From contig NC_087076.1 of NCBI RefSeq assembly GCF_026151205.1, positions 1,561,692 through 1,621,691 of the forward strand: 60,000 nt of DNA, given 5' to 3'. This DNA is from Bolinopsis microptera (taxonomy: Eukaryota; Ctenophora; Tentaculata; Lobata; Bolinopsidae). The notes under the pieces were generated by a model, which was not told the origin of the DNA, ran no database searches, and was given only the letters and a program-made list of their open reading frames with translations. How positions within the stretch are numbered: the stretch's first letter is position 1; every line of letters begins with the position of its first letter. The translations under genes were made by a program, and so were the position numbers. Shown here one piece after another: positions 29,412 through 41,491 of the stretch.

Positions 29412-30330
29412 GGGGACAAGTTCTTTGACAAAACGGTCTCCGTTGAGCTGGTTGCAGCTAACAGCTCCACATTTCACTGTTGAACTACTTGAACAATAAC
29501 AAAGAGATTTTTACTTTAATTGAATTGATCTGATAACATCGTTGATATTTAGCCTTATAGTTATATCATTACAATCTTAATCAATGTATTTTAGTTATTT
29601 TTATCTTAGTAGGTACTGTACTGCGTCATCACTTTTTATCATACAGGCTAGTAACATTTCTCCATCCCTTTCGATCTGCAGCTGATCTTCAAATATTCAT
29701 ACAATCAATCCACAATCAAGAGTCCATTCAATCGTGATTACTATTAGAAAAATATGTTAAATTTTGGCTATTTTCCCCTAATAAAAATTGGTTGATTATC
29801 GCGATAATTCTTGAAAATTATCGCGATAATCGATAACGATTTTGGGTAAATTATCGGTAGGCAAGTATGGACCCGTTGCATTGGGCCAACCCTAGTGCCG
29901 AACCACAAACCACGACACACGAACGTGGGGCCGGGCCAGATCGACCGATCGACTAGACGCGACTGGCAATGCAGCGCGCGCGGGATCTTAAACAAATGAT
30001 GATCATATATGAGCCTAAGCGCGTTACAAACACAGAAATTTGAATTATGGCAAATTTGATCCAAAATATCGCAAAAGTTCCGGAATTTCATCGATAAATA
30101 ATACTGTTCGGAGAAGACTACCCAGAGAAGGCCTTGTATTGTATATTGTTTATGGTTCCTAAAACCTAGTTATCAGCTGGAATGATCACACATTGAATTG
30201 GAAATTTACCTTCAATAAACAGGTAAGTTTACCTAAACAGGTAACGAACTGTGTTTTATTGAGAGAAGGTTTACCAATACAGCCTCTGATAGAGCCTCAT
30301 CGCTCAGGATATACTGACATAGTGCATAAT
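29412..30330. other. intergenic DNA with 14-bp palindromes and a GC-rich island
   Basis: No gene seen. At about 29796-29834 the palindrome attatcgcgataat occurs twice, spaced by cttgaaa. It is followed by a ~130-bp GC-rich patch (29870-29995) in otherwise AT-rich DNA, with gatcgaccgatcg and gcgcgcgcg. This could be the end of a transposon copy, but no matching second end was found. Confidence 0.4.
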
Positions 30331-30339
30331 ATGTATCAT

Positions 30340-30760
30340 TATTAGGCTTGGGCGTCATGCCACAAGAAGAAGATGATATGGAAGTCCGGTAATGGTAGAG
30401 ATCTCAAGGTATTATTCCAGGCTACAGTCGAGTCCATCCTTCTATGTGGCTCTGAACCATGGACTATCAGCCAGACCCTCGCAAAGCGTATAAATGGTTG
30501 TTATACAAAAATGCTGAGGATGGCACTGAACATAAACTGGACAGAGCGGCCAACTAACGCCAAAGTGTATTGACACTTTAGAGCATCCGTCATCTCGCCA
30601 GACATGACGAACTTTTGACCCATCAGTGATCAGCTTCTCGTCTGGGAATCCTTTCGCAGATCACCCAATCAAGAAGTTCGGAGTCCATGAACCATCCCAC
30701 GACAATGTCTAAAACTCAGAGAACAAGCCACTTTATTACGAGTATATAGATTTGAATATT
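30340..30760 (+). mobile_element. non-LTR retrotransposon remnant (reverse-transcriptase C-terminal region)
   Basis: The frame ending at 30573 reads LKVLFQATVESILLCGSEPW, then TISQTLAKRINGCYTKMLRMALN. This is the well-known stretch after the RT domain of animal LINE-like elements (ATVESVLLYG-E-WTL...L-GCYTRMLR). The frame stops at 30571-30573. The following ~190 bp continue the same region in shifted frames, so the copy is truncated and dead. Confidence 0.75.
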
Positions 30761-30775
30761 GCTATTAGCTTATTA

Positions 30776-30838
30776 GGTCTCTCGTAGTGGTAGAGCTTAG
30801 CACTTACCCGGGATTGTGTTTGAAACCTGTCGGCGGAT
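30776..30838 (+). other. tRNA-like patch, possible SINE head or tRNA pseudogene
   Basis: gtagtggtagagc resembles a D-arm/A-box and tgtttgaaacc a T-arm/B-box at roughly tRNA spacing. A convincing anticodon arm and matching acceptor stem are not visible, so it is not called a tRNA. Confidence 0.25.
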
Positions 30839-31176
30839 GTTTTTTTTGGCAATTATAAATTACTTAACTACAGTGATCAGTAGGGCACCTTAATAATGCA
30901 CTGTTTGTTACCAGTTTATTTAAGGTAAACTTTCAATCAATATGTGTAATCATTTGATTTCATCTGTTATCCGGTTTACAGGAACCTTGTATTAATTTAA
31001 CAAAACAAACATTTCCAGATAACTCCGTTTACTATTTAACATGTCTCTGTGTGAACGAGGCCTTCTCCGGACAAGACCTTGGATTGGATCCAATTTGTTC
31101 GCGACATAATTACAATTCTGAGAATAAACCTCCCCCGACATACTTACAATTTCCTCTATGGCACGGCCAGACGAAC

Positions 31177-31523
31177 TCATTATAGGCTCATTATAGGCTC
31201 ATTATAGGCTCATTATAGGCTCATTATAGGCTCATTATAGGCTCATTATAGGCTCATTATAGACTCATTATAGGCTCATTATAGGCTCATTATAGGCTCA
31301 TTATAGGCTCATTATAGGCTCATTATAGGCTCATTATAGGCTCATTATAGGCTCATTATAGGCTCATTATAGACTCATTATAGGCTCATTATAGGCTCAT
31401 TATAGGCTCATTATAGGCTCATTATAGACTCATTATAGGCTCATTATAGGCTCATTATAGACTCATTATAGGCTCATTATAGACTCATTATAGGCTCATT
31501 ATAGACTCATTATAGACTCATTA
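31177..31523. repeat. 11-bp tandem repeat (ctcattatagg), about 31 copies
   Basis: The unit cattataggct repeats head to tail with one recurring variant (cattatagact) that becomes more frequent at the right end. The array is about 350 bp long and has no coding content. Confidence 0.95.
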
Positions 31524-34116
31524 GTCATTATAGACTTAACTCAAGTGAACCCTATACTACAGCATCTCGTGATATAAGAATGATAGTTGAGACATAATAT
31601 TTTTAAATTTTGAGCAAATCCCGTGTTTTGTAAAGAGTTCTTAAACCACTAGAGAAGTAAATATGATATCGAGAACGTTGGTAATGACGGGGTCTCTTCA
31701 ACCCACTGATCAAGAAACTGGGGTTTGACTGGTAGATTTATCTCGCTGTCGCTTTTCATTCCCAATAGGATTTAATAATAACAGGGAAACTACAAAATAA
31801 CTTATAATACCCCACTCTGACATATCAATTGTATTCAGCTTGATCCAGAAAACATTGTAGGTCAGCAATCAGGGTGCAATCAGAATTTTAACAGAATTGG
31901 TTGAACGCTAATATCTACGTCGAGAGATTATACTAACTTGTTCTTGTGGGTAACTGTTTTTCAGGGGTGGGGGTGTTTTTGCAAGAATCCATCAAGCTAT
32001 TATTCAGAGTCTATAATTGTACTATGAGACAACTTATGATCCGGTGTGTTTTAAACTTGCTGGGTAAAATTATTTTTTTAAAGTTGATTTCTTCACTCTA
32101 TTTACTGCACAAGCACCTTAATTGATAGAAGATTTATAAAAAACAGAAGCAGCTGCATAATAACGAGCTCTTACAAGCAGCAATAGGGGGGGGGGTCCAG
32201 CGAGAGGGGGGCCGGGGGGGGTCCAGCGCGAATCCAATTAAACCATTTATATTGAACAGAGTAAGAGACAGCTATTATATAACGAAAAAATATCTCATAA
32301 TCAATATTGGATAGGTTTTGTATTTAAATAGTCGGCAAGTTCATAAATTTTCTATGCAATCGTGCAGAAGCCAGAAACTCTCGTTGTGGGAAATTTGATT
32401 AATTGCAATATAACTGTTGAAAGCAATAACATATGAAATCATTTAATTTGACAGGCAAAATGTGGTGGCCGCATTTTAAACGATCAGGTTAAAATCGCTA
32501 TAACAACATTGACAGTTTTCGCTAAAGAGTTCTATTGACTTATACAGTTAAAGTATCATGATATAGCAAAAAAGATCCCAAGATATTGAAATTTATTAAA
32601 ACAGCTTATTAAAAGTCTGGCCATAAAATGTCAAATTCGAAGAACTCGTACAAAATTCCTGAAAAGTAACCAATTTTATGGTTGATAACTGAGCATTTCT
32701 GGGAAGATATTTAAACTAACTGCATGCCATTAAATGATCGTAATTCGTATGTGGCGTGTAACATTTGCTACTCGAAAGCGAGTGACAGAAAGCAAGAAGC
32801 TACAAAACCCTCTTTTCCTCGACAATCCACAGCTTCCCACCAGTCAGAATTAACCTGCTCTTTTATCAGCACCATCTGTCCTCTTTTCAAACTTAACAGA
32901 TTCTGAGGATGGAGGAGTATTGTATCGTGTCAGGTCACTACTACTACACGTGTCAGGTCACGTGTCAGGTCACGTGTCAGATCACTACTACTACTACATA
33001 ACTACACGTGTATTGTTGCATATCAGATTTATATCCCAATTATACTTCGACGCATGTAATGTGAAATGAAATTTGTCGCAATAAATTGTTGGCTAAAATA
33101 TGGCTCACTTTGCCCGGAAGAACTGTTTGGCTGAGGTTGAAGCTCCATTCAGTCTGGTACACCTGCTGGTAGCTAAACTCGCCCCAGCAACTTGGCACAT
33201 CTTCTTCAAGCACCTTCATCATATCTTCCTCCTGGCGAAGTTTAGCATTAATTTTAGCAGTCAAAATGTTACTGTTTACATTTTTTTCAAAGATAATACT
33301 AAATTGCAATCTCAGACTACTGTATGTGATTTTTTTGGTCCAACGGTAAACATTTCTGAAACTACTTTTAAACTTGACTTAGTCTCCCCGGCAACAGAAT
33401 AAAAACACAACAAATTTACCAAAAAGTGACCCTTCGCTGAAGAATATTTCCGCTCGCTAATGGGGCTGAAACTCGCGATTTTTAGCAGGGTTACAGCATT
33501 TTTAGAATTTTCATTGAAGTAAAGTTTTTAAATAACGTCGGAAGTGAGGGAAACTATACGTTAGAATAAGAGTGCAGCTTCAGGTAAGTTTTACTGCGAC
33601 GTTACTTAGCAGTTAGTATAAACAGCTTTCGACTAGCGGGTTTCTTGTACATTATAACGACACATAAGTTCTAAATTGAGGACCCTAATATGGTTATATT
33701 AGTGACAGGTCGTCACATTTAATAAAACAAGAGCTGAGCCATGGCCGCATTGTACTGTGAGATCAGAATTTGACTAAGAAAGGTATGCGACACCAGGGTT
33801 ATCCCACTAAAAATGTACTTATAGTATTTTGATCGGACAACAACAATAACTACTATTAGTTTTCAACAATAACTTCTACCACCACCTCTATTAGTTCTCA
33901 ACAATAACTACTACCACCACCTCTATTAGTTCTCAACTCAGTTTGATTAACGACATATACCACTCTCCACATATTATCCCTGTCCCAGAATCAGTACCTC
34001 TTGAGAATGTATTGTTTTTGTAAATTAGAGCTTTAAACATTACGGTTACTTATAAATCAAGAGGCTTGCATATATAATGAACATATATTATGGCAGACGA
34101 ATTAAATTGTCTACCT
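31524..34116. other. intergenic region: G-rich motifs and short tandem repeats
   Basis: No complete gene. G runs followed by tccag occur at 32186-32230. A small cacgtgtcaggt repeat lies at 32940-32990. A 36-bp imperfect duplication (ctaccaccacctctattagttctcaac...) lies at 33865-33935. One possible exon at 33040-33309 is listed separately. The rest is AT-rich with no feature seen. Confidence 0.5.
33040..33309 (-). CDS. possible exon of the PH-domain gene with SH3-like sequence
   Basis: The minus-strand frame has higher GC in its core (about 33100-33240) than the DNA around it. It reads EEDMMKVLEEDVPSCWGEF, which resembles the SH3 pattern E-x-D-x-x-x-V-L-E-E-D...W-G-E but is diverged. The beginning of an SH3 fold (ALYDF) and a strong splice acceptor are not visible. 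It lies on the same strand as, and downstream of, the PH-domain exons, where SKAP-type proteins carry an SH3 domain. An opposite-strand frame (33100-33402) covers the same DNA and cannot be fully excluded. Confidence 0.25.
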   Translation of the reverse strand: MQFSIIFEKNVNSNILTAKINAKLRQEEDMMKVLEEDVPSCWGEFSYQQVYQTEWSFNLSQTVLPGKVSHILANNLLRQISFHITCVEV

Positions 34117-36239
34117 TTATGGTAGAAGGTAAGAAGGTACCTTGATTATCTCGCTGAATTCCGGAGAAGGAGCCTCGTTCCTTTTTTCAGACACGTGACT
34201 CAGTTGACTGTCAGTCCTGTTTAGTGACAGTTGACTCTGTCTGCTGTCCGAATGTGTCACACTCCCACCCTCGCTCTGTAACAGGTCTTGACTAGCGAAC
34301 GAGACGCTTTTTGACAACTCTCCAGTACTGTGACTTGTGGCAAACGACCCTGCGCTTTGCGTAGAATCGTCGATATCTTCAAGCGCCTCATACAGCATCT
34401 CATCGTCTTCTTCTTCTTCGGCGTAAGACAAAACTAATTCGTTATCCTTCGAGACGGTAGAAAGTTGGCTTGCTTTGTAAGCTTCAAACCACTGTTGTCC
34501 TTCGTCCACCGAAGGAAATTTTACCGTAACCTGAATGTGGTCAGAACTTTATTGAACAAATCTTAGGAATGATTTTTCCTTTAAAAAAGGAGAGACAAAT
34601 GAAGTATGAACTATTATGCATAAAAGAGATCTAAAATTAAATACATATACTGTATAACATGTATACCATGTATACCATGCATACCATGTATACCATATAT
34701 ACCATGTATACCATGTATACTGTATACAATGATACATGGTAGTATACACTATACAATGCTACAATGGATTTAGGTCACACAGCTAATTATAAAGTAATTT
34801 TCCCCACTTTTTTTCAACATTATCCGATAAACTCCAGATTCTGGATCAATAAATAAAGAAAAGTAGGCATGTACCACTGGATAGGCGAGTTCAGTGATGG
34901 AGTAAAGGTTGCCATGCTTCTTCCCATCTGGAATCATTTCGACATGAGCAGCATTTGTCAGAACCATCTGAGCTTTAAGGGGCTTTTTCTTGGAACCTGA
35001 GAATATTCAAGGCTAGTCAATATTGTTATTTAATTAATAATCAATAATTAACAATATTTGAGTCATACATTTTTGGTCCAGGCTTATCGCATTTTCTCCT
35101 TTATTCTTCGTTATATAAAATATAGATAAAACTACACTGATTAGGTGACGTACATAATATTAATTATGTGTATAATAGTGGGGAGGCAACTTATAGATGT
35201 GTAGTACTGTGACTGTACAGTGTACACCATCTTCAATTCACTGTTCAATAAGCAAGCTCGGCTCCAAAGGGTGCATTCACTGTAAAACCTTATTAAATTA
35301 TAAAAGTAAAATTAAGTACGTAACTTACGAATCTAATTCAAAGAATCTAAGTTTAAATGTGTAATAAACCTGCAAATAATGACAGCCGATTGCCGTGCGC
35401 AATACAGAAGTTCTTGAGAAGCTTTTGTCCTTTGATCAGTCCTTTGACCTCAACATTCCCTGTAAAGGGACATTGTATGAGGGGATTTTGATGGAAGTGC
35501 TTTGAGCAAGATTTGGTGACAGATCGCGGTTATGAAATCATTTATGAGACAAAATTGTATAAATTTGACGAAAGCTCGTTCGAGCTTATTGAAATAAGGT
35601 AGCCAAAGTAACTTTCCTGCAGTCGTTTGTGGTCGCAATCTGACAACCTTATATGTTTCCAGATTAGTACAGGGAACCAGGTTACCAGGTTACCAGGTTG
35701 CTACTTACCAGGTTACCAGGTTACCAGGTCCGGGTAACGAAATTGAAAATAGGTTGTCCTGTAATTTAAATTTTGACTCTAAATGGGCTCTGAATTTAAT
35801 TTAGAAAAAGGTACCTCTCCATATGAAGTCAGTTATATCGTTGCTGGAGTAACAGTTGGCCGGAACCACCTCCCCATCACGCCTCGAGTCGAATTCCAAA
35901 CATCCTTCAGGAGAAGAAGCTTCTTTCTCGGCTATAACGTCTGATATATTATTTCAGGGTAACAACTACACGCAGTATAATCGAGGAGTCTCAGCCAAAA
36001 CAATTTACCCGATCGTGTCTGACAGCTTTACTCTCCATTAAAATTTTAATGACGCTCATTTAAAACAGATAAATTTGTCAAACTTATAAATTGAAGAACT
36101 CGTTATTTATTAAATTGTACGGACAGAATAGTATATAACTCACATTGGTCGAGTAGTCCAACAATTCTACTGGATATATCATCGGGAAGTTTCTTAAGTA
36201 GTTTCTTATCCCGGAGCTCTCCAAACAGCAGGGTCGCCT
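34117..36239 (-). CDS. PH-domain adaptor-like protein, partial (SKAP-like order, tentative)
   Basis: Five minus-strand exons join with matching phases: 36144-36239, 35815-35940, 35370-35459, 34833-34996 and 34530 down to 34141 (or to the stop at 34117). They encode a Leu/Lys-rich helical segment (GELRDKKLLKKLPDDISSRI), a linker, and then a PH-like domain: VKGLIKGQKLLKNFCIAHG, RLSLFAGSKKKPLKAQMVLT, and VTVKFPSVDEGQQWFEAY with the invariant C-terminal Trp. An acidic stretch with a Tyr motif (EEEEDDEMLYEALEDIDDS) and a Ser-rich tail follow. The order helix-PH-acidic Tyr motif recalls SKAP adaptors of Src-kinase signalling, but identity is low and only inferred. The last exon may splice on at gtacct after EIIK. 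The initiator exon was not found. Two donors are gtttat. Confidence 0.6.
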
Positions 36240-37196
36240 CTGAAATCGTAGTCACTCAAATAAATATTCATACCCCGGTCCATTAACCATTGTACTGTAT
36301 ACACCTCTAACTACAAGATACAATCACTATGGTTACACTTGTATATCTATAAATAGAGGGACCTGTTTGTGAACGGTGAAAATTAGTTGAGCAATTGTGA
36401 AAAAGTTACTAAAACGTGGGTAAGACAGTTCAACTGCACTATCACGCAATACTTCAGTTTGTTTGATTTTATACTTGCAAACGTTTAAATTTGTAACACA
36501 CTCAGTGAAATCTAGATATTCGGCACTTTCCTTATGTGAAACTTGCAGGAGCAATCCAGATTTATAGAAATTGGAACACTGTCACAAATGCAACGGGCTG
36601 TTGATTACAAAATTGACTGTCCAGTGCAGTGTACAGCCATTAGTTTATGGCGATCTTAATTTCTTGAAGTTTCCTGTCCTCAGTAAACTTGTGGGTCGAG
36701 AGTTGGCTGATTTGTCAGAACAGAACAGCTGTTAGGACATCAACCTGTCAGGTGAAGTGCGGAGCGTGTGCGTCTAAATTTAAAGAGCTCAGCAGTATTT
36801 TCGAGCATGAACGGTGTGGCAAAGCATATGATATTCTATCTTTAATCATAGTGGTACTGTAGTGGTTAACTTGTTTAAGAGGTCTGATCTAAATTCTAAT
36901 TGCTCTCGTGGTTTCTGGAAGCATTTGTTGGATATATCCCTAAAAATGCGATCCAAAAAATGTATGGCATGACAGGATGTCTCGCCTTATTAAATAATCA
37001 GCAGAACTCGAATTCTGATCCTTTTTATAAATTTAAGGAGAACAAAATATAATAAATATGTAAAATTTGATGACACTTCTATAAGAAAGTTTGTTTAACA
37101 ATCTGAAGAAACTACGAAACATTGAGCACCGACTACATTTTATGAGATGAAGATCGACAAAATTGTAATATTATAAAAAATAACTTGTCCATCACT
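36240..37196. other. upstream of PH-domain gene; no exon recognised
   Basis: The missing 5' exon(s) of the minus-strand PH gene should lie here or further right. Several short minus-strand frames exist (for example 36333-36554), but none joins in phase with a good donor or shows family features. Confidence 0.35.
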
Positions 37197-37325
37197 CATA
37201 CAGCTATCATACAGCTATCATACAGCTATTATACAGCTATCATACAGCTATTATACAGCTATCATATAGCTATTATACAGCTATCATATAGCTATTATAC
37301 AGCTATCATATAGCTATCATATATA
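37197..37325. repeat. 11-bp tandem repeat (catacagctat), about 11 copies
   Basis: catacagctat and tatacagctat units alternate towards the right end, then decay into catatagctat and an AT run. The period is 11 bp, the same as the unrelated array at 31177. Confidence 0.93.
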
Positions 37326-37541
37326 TAATATGTCCAGAAAGTTATGGGAGTCTCCTGTCATGTTTTAAGCAAGTTCGCTACTTCGTGTAACCGGTGACAA
37401 AACTCCAATTTCCTATATATAAGGGTTAACCTCGTCAAGTATTTAAACCCCAAATTGGAATAACGAGTACGAATACCAGAAACCACAGATTTATGTAATA
37501 CAATTATTTGATTAGGCATTATTAGGAAGGGCGGTTGGTTA

Positions 37542-37675
37542 CAATTGATGGGGGGGGGGGGTCCAACCCGATCAATTCCGATCATTCCGATCCCGATTTT
37601 GGCCTCATCAACCCTCATATCGGAAAAATCGGGAAAATTTAAATCTTCCCTCTGAGGTTTCTAGGCGATATAGGT
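37542..37675 (-). mobile_element. poly-C/G-ended repeat element, copy 1
   Basis: On the minus strand: aaattttcccgatttttccg, a 21-base core flanked by ccgat and atcgg, several atcgg repeats, gggttggac, a C run, then atcaattg. A second copy lies at 40285-40390 on the plus strand with the same order of outer parts. Confidence 0.6.
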
Positions 37676-38232
37676 AGCTATTTCTGTACTTAAATATGAC
37701 AAGAAATCGATTGGTGGTGGTCCCAGAACTCCAAAATGGTATCTTGTTCCAAACAAGAATCGTTTCGTCCGAAAAACAACACAATGTCGAATCAACTCTT
37801 GTTTGACAGTAACATCCACCCCGGTCCACAATTGAAAGAGGTACGGTTGGTAATAACAATCGTAACAAATAGCGAACGCTTTAGTAACTTTTGATTTAAA
37901 TTGTCTCCACAATTTGTCTCCACAATTTGTAACAGGCTATCTGCAGAAATGGGTAGCACGGTTAATGACTGGTCCTTTCTCAAACTTCCAATCCTCAGTT
38001 AGATACAAAGAATAGTCTACACAATTTTCAATAACATTAAAAGGGATGAAAATCACTTTATTTATCAAAATCTTTATTTATTATGTAACAACTTTTCCAT
38101 AGTACTGGAGAGTAAAACTCTATTAAACAAAAAAATTCTCGAGCACATTTTGAGTCAGTAACAGTAACATGTCAATATGTTACAGACTCAAATGCGTTTA
38201 AAAACATTTTAGTAACAATAAATTGTGTAAAC

Positions 38233-39804
38233 TGATGAGGAGGAGGAGGACTGAGGAGAAGGAGGACTGAGGAGGACAGATGAGGAAGACTGAGGAGGAC
38301 CAGGACGAGCACTAGGAGGATGAGGACGAGGACTAAGGACGAGGACTAGGAGGATGAGGACGAGGACTAAGGACGATGAGGACGAGGACTAAGGACGAGG
38401 AGGAGGACGACTGAGGAGGAGGACTGATTAGGAGGAGGACTGATTAGGAGGAGAAGGAAGAGAAGAAGGAGGAGGATGAGGAAGAGAACTGAGGAGGAGG
38501 AGGAGAAGGAGGAAGACTGAGGAGAAAGAGGAGGACCGAGAAGGACTGAGGAGGAAGAGGACTGAAGAGGAGAGGGAGGACTGAGGAAGAGGAGCAGGAT
38601 TGGTGGAGGAAGACGAGAAGGAGGAGGACGAGAGCGAGGACGAGGAGGAAGACTGTTAAAAAGGAGAAGGACGAGGACTGAGGAGGAGGACTGAGGATGA
38701 GGAGAAGGAGGACTGGGGGAGGACTAAGGACGAGGAGGACTGAGGAGGAGGACTGAGGGGATGAGGAGGAGGAGAAGGAGGACTTAGGGAGGACTGAGGA
38801 GGAGGAGGACTGAGGAGGATGATGAGGAGGAGGACTGAGGATGAGGAGGAGGAGAAGGAGGACTGGGAAGGACTGGGGGAGGACTGAGGAGCAGGAGGAT
38901 TACTTAGGAGTAGGAGGAGAAGGAGGAGAAGGAGGAAAAGGATGAGAGGGAGGAGGAGGACTGAGGAGGAGGAGGGGGAGGACTTAGGAGTAGGAGGAGA
39001 AGAAGGAGAAGGAGGACTGGCGAGGAGGAAGACTGACGAGGAGGAGAAGGACTGCGGAGGAGGAGGACTGAGGAGAAGGACTGCGGAGGAGGAGGATAAG
39101 GAGGAGAATGAGGAGGAGGATGAGGAGGACTGAAGAGGAGGAGGATAAGGAGGGGAATGAGGAGGAATACTGAAGAGGACGAGGACTAAGGACGAGGAGG
39201 AGGAGGACGACGACTGAGGAGGAGGAATGATTAGGAGAAGAAAAAGGAGAAGGAGGAGGAGGAGGAGGAGGAGGAGGAGAAGGAGGAGGATGAGGACTGG
39301 GGGAGGACTGAGGAGGAGGATAAGGAGGAGGAGGACTAAGGACGAGGACGAGGACGATTATGAGGAGGACAGAGGATGAGGACTGATGAGGAGGAGGATG
39401 AGGAGGAGAAGGAGGAGGAGGACTGGGGAGGACTCAGGAGGAAGAGGATGATGACTGAGGAGGAGGATGAGGACTCAGGAGGAGGACTCAGGAGGTGGAC
39501 TCAGGAGGTGGAGGAGGATGAGAAGGACTCAGGAGGAGGAGGACGACTATGAGGAGGACTGATGGGGAGGAGAAGGAGGATCAGGAGGAGAAATGAGGAT
39601 GAGGAGGAGGAGGAAGAGAAGAAGAAGGAGAAGGAGAAGGAGGAGGACTGGGAGTAGGACTGAGGAGGAGAAGGGGATTGAGGAGGAAGGTGAGGAGGAC
39701 TGAGGAGAAGGACGAGGACGAGGAGTCAGGAAGAGGACTGAAGAGGACTGAGGAGGAGAAGGACTCAGGAGGAGGAAGACTTATGAGGAGGAGGAGGAGG
39801 ACAT
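38233..39804. repeat. purine-rich GAG/GGA minisatellite tract, ~1.57 kb
   Basis: Imperfect tandem gaggaggag, gactgagga and gaaggag units, almost all purine on the plus strand apart from recurring act and t/c interruptions. Every long frame across it is a compositional artefact. Such mirror-like purine tracts can adopt triplex structures; that is general knowledge and not shown here. Confidence 0.95.
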
Positions 39805-41491
39805 CTAAATGTTTTGTCTGTTTTTGTCCGTTTTTGTCCGCCCTACTTTTTGTCCGTTTTGAAAATACAGGGTACCGAACGGACACAAAACATGATCCCC
39901 CAGCCAAGCATGTGTTACGATACAAATGTACTTGACTATACATTTCAGGTGCAGTGTACTAGTGATTTTATGGTATGTTTAAAGACCGGACCACAAAATA
40001 TAACCCGGTACCTAGTGTTGTATTAATACATAATAACAAGTAACAGGGATAAAATTAATGAGCAGAAACAATCGATCTCACGTCAAGAGGCCAAAGCACT
40101 CGGGTCTGGGAGTACATGACAACTCCAACTAGTAGTGAGCATACTAGCCCCTGCAGTGGAAAAACACATAAAACATACTATTGGAATGTCCAATTAGTTC
40201 GTTTTCTCATAACAATATAGCATATGTAGGGGTTCTGGTTGAATTATATCACTTCTGAGAGGTTTTAGAGATCGATTCTCTAAAATTTCTCAATTTTCCG
40301 ATTTTTCCGATTCCGATTTTGGCCTCATCAACCCTCATATCGGACATCGGGTTGGACCCCCCCCCCCCCCCCCCCCCCCCCCAATTGATACAGATTCTTG
40401 AGAACACCTATAAATATTTATTAAATTTGGTTTTAAAATGTAATCTACTGATACTAATTTATTATTGTCGGTATCACAAATCAACTTATCGTCAGAGCAC
40501 ACCTCTTATCGTCAGCTTCGTGAATCGTGAAGATATTAAATTTGCAGACACTAATATAATATCAGATATTGATATAGCTACTTCACTCGCGTACTGACTT
40601 CTTGTAACGACTGGTAACTGTCGGGTAGAGGTTTGGTGACGAACGTGACTTGTCTCGCTGATATTTATCTAATGCATTTAAGTGGTACTCTTATTATCTT
40701 GAGAGCCGATAACACTCAACATCAAATCAGAGAGCAATTACATGGTAGGCCATAATTAACTTCCCAGTTCCCATATATATATAATGCGCAACTCTTGAAT
40801 AACTCCTATTTCATGTCAGAATTGCACAACATTTTAAGCGGTTATAGACATGGGCCCATATAGGATTAGATTCCCAGAAAGTTTGCAAATCACACATCAC
40901 AGTGGGTGAGGCCTGTCACCGTGAATTGTGAAACAGGGAAAAAAGAGGGAGTGACAAACCACATCCACTAAAGTATACCCAAATCGTTACCTCCTGAAGT
41001 TTTTGTGCTATTCTGAAGAGAAATACGTTATTTAAGAGTTGTACGTTCTGGCCCACCCTGTATCAATTCTGCAGAAATCAGGAGTTTACTGCATCTTAAA
41101 CTGAGCCATGATTGTCCCTGTTTATAATTATATTCTCACGATACTAACCTCTCTTCGGCCGCACCTTCAATCATGTAACTCATATACATTAAATTTCTAA
41201 TATGTAATAACTTTGGAACGGTGATATTTATTTAAAGCACAATTACCGTTGTAAAACTGTTCAAGTTCTATGAAGCTGAAGTTTGACATTTTCCTCGAAC
41301 TTATGTATGACTGAAAAGTCATTATAGCGTTACTCGTGAAATTTAGTATTCAACGAAATGCACAAAAGTCGAAATGATACGAAATATTATCACTCGATTT
41401 AACAATGACATGGCCAGTGAACACTAATATGCGTACTATGATCAAAATATTGAAGTATCAAGTTTCATAGTACAGACCTACAGTGATTACA
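39805..41491. other. intergenic region with repeat element copy 2
   Basis: No gene recognised. Plus-strand caattttccgatttttccga, a 21-base core, atcgggttgga and a long C run (about 40357-40382) followed by aattga make up copy 2 of the element at 37542. Frames through it (for example 40319-40597) read through the C run and are not believed. Confidence 0.5.

Noticed and set aside
31177-31523. CRISPR-like array
   Set aside because: Direct 11-bp tandem units without spacers in an animal genome. A satellite.
33100-33402. Plus-strand 100-residue frame
   Set aside because: No family features. The minus strand of the same DNA reads more like protein and sits in line with the PH gene.
38942-39943. 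Glu/Arg-rich frames and the antisense Ser/Pro/Leu frame
   Set aside because: Compositional artefacts of the GA-rich tract.
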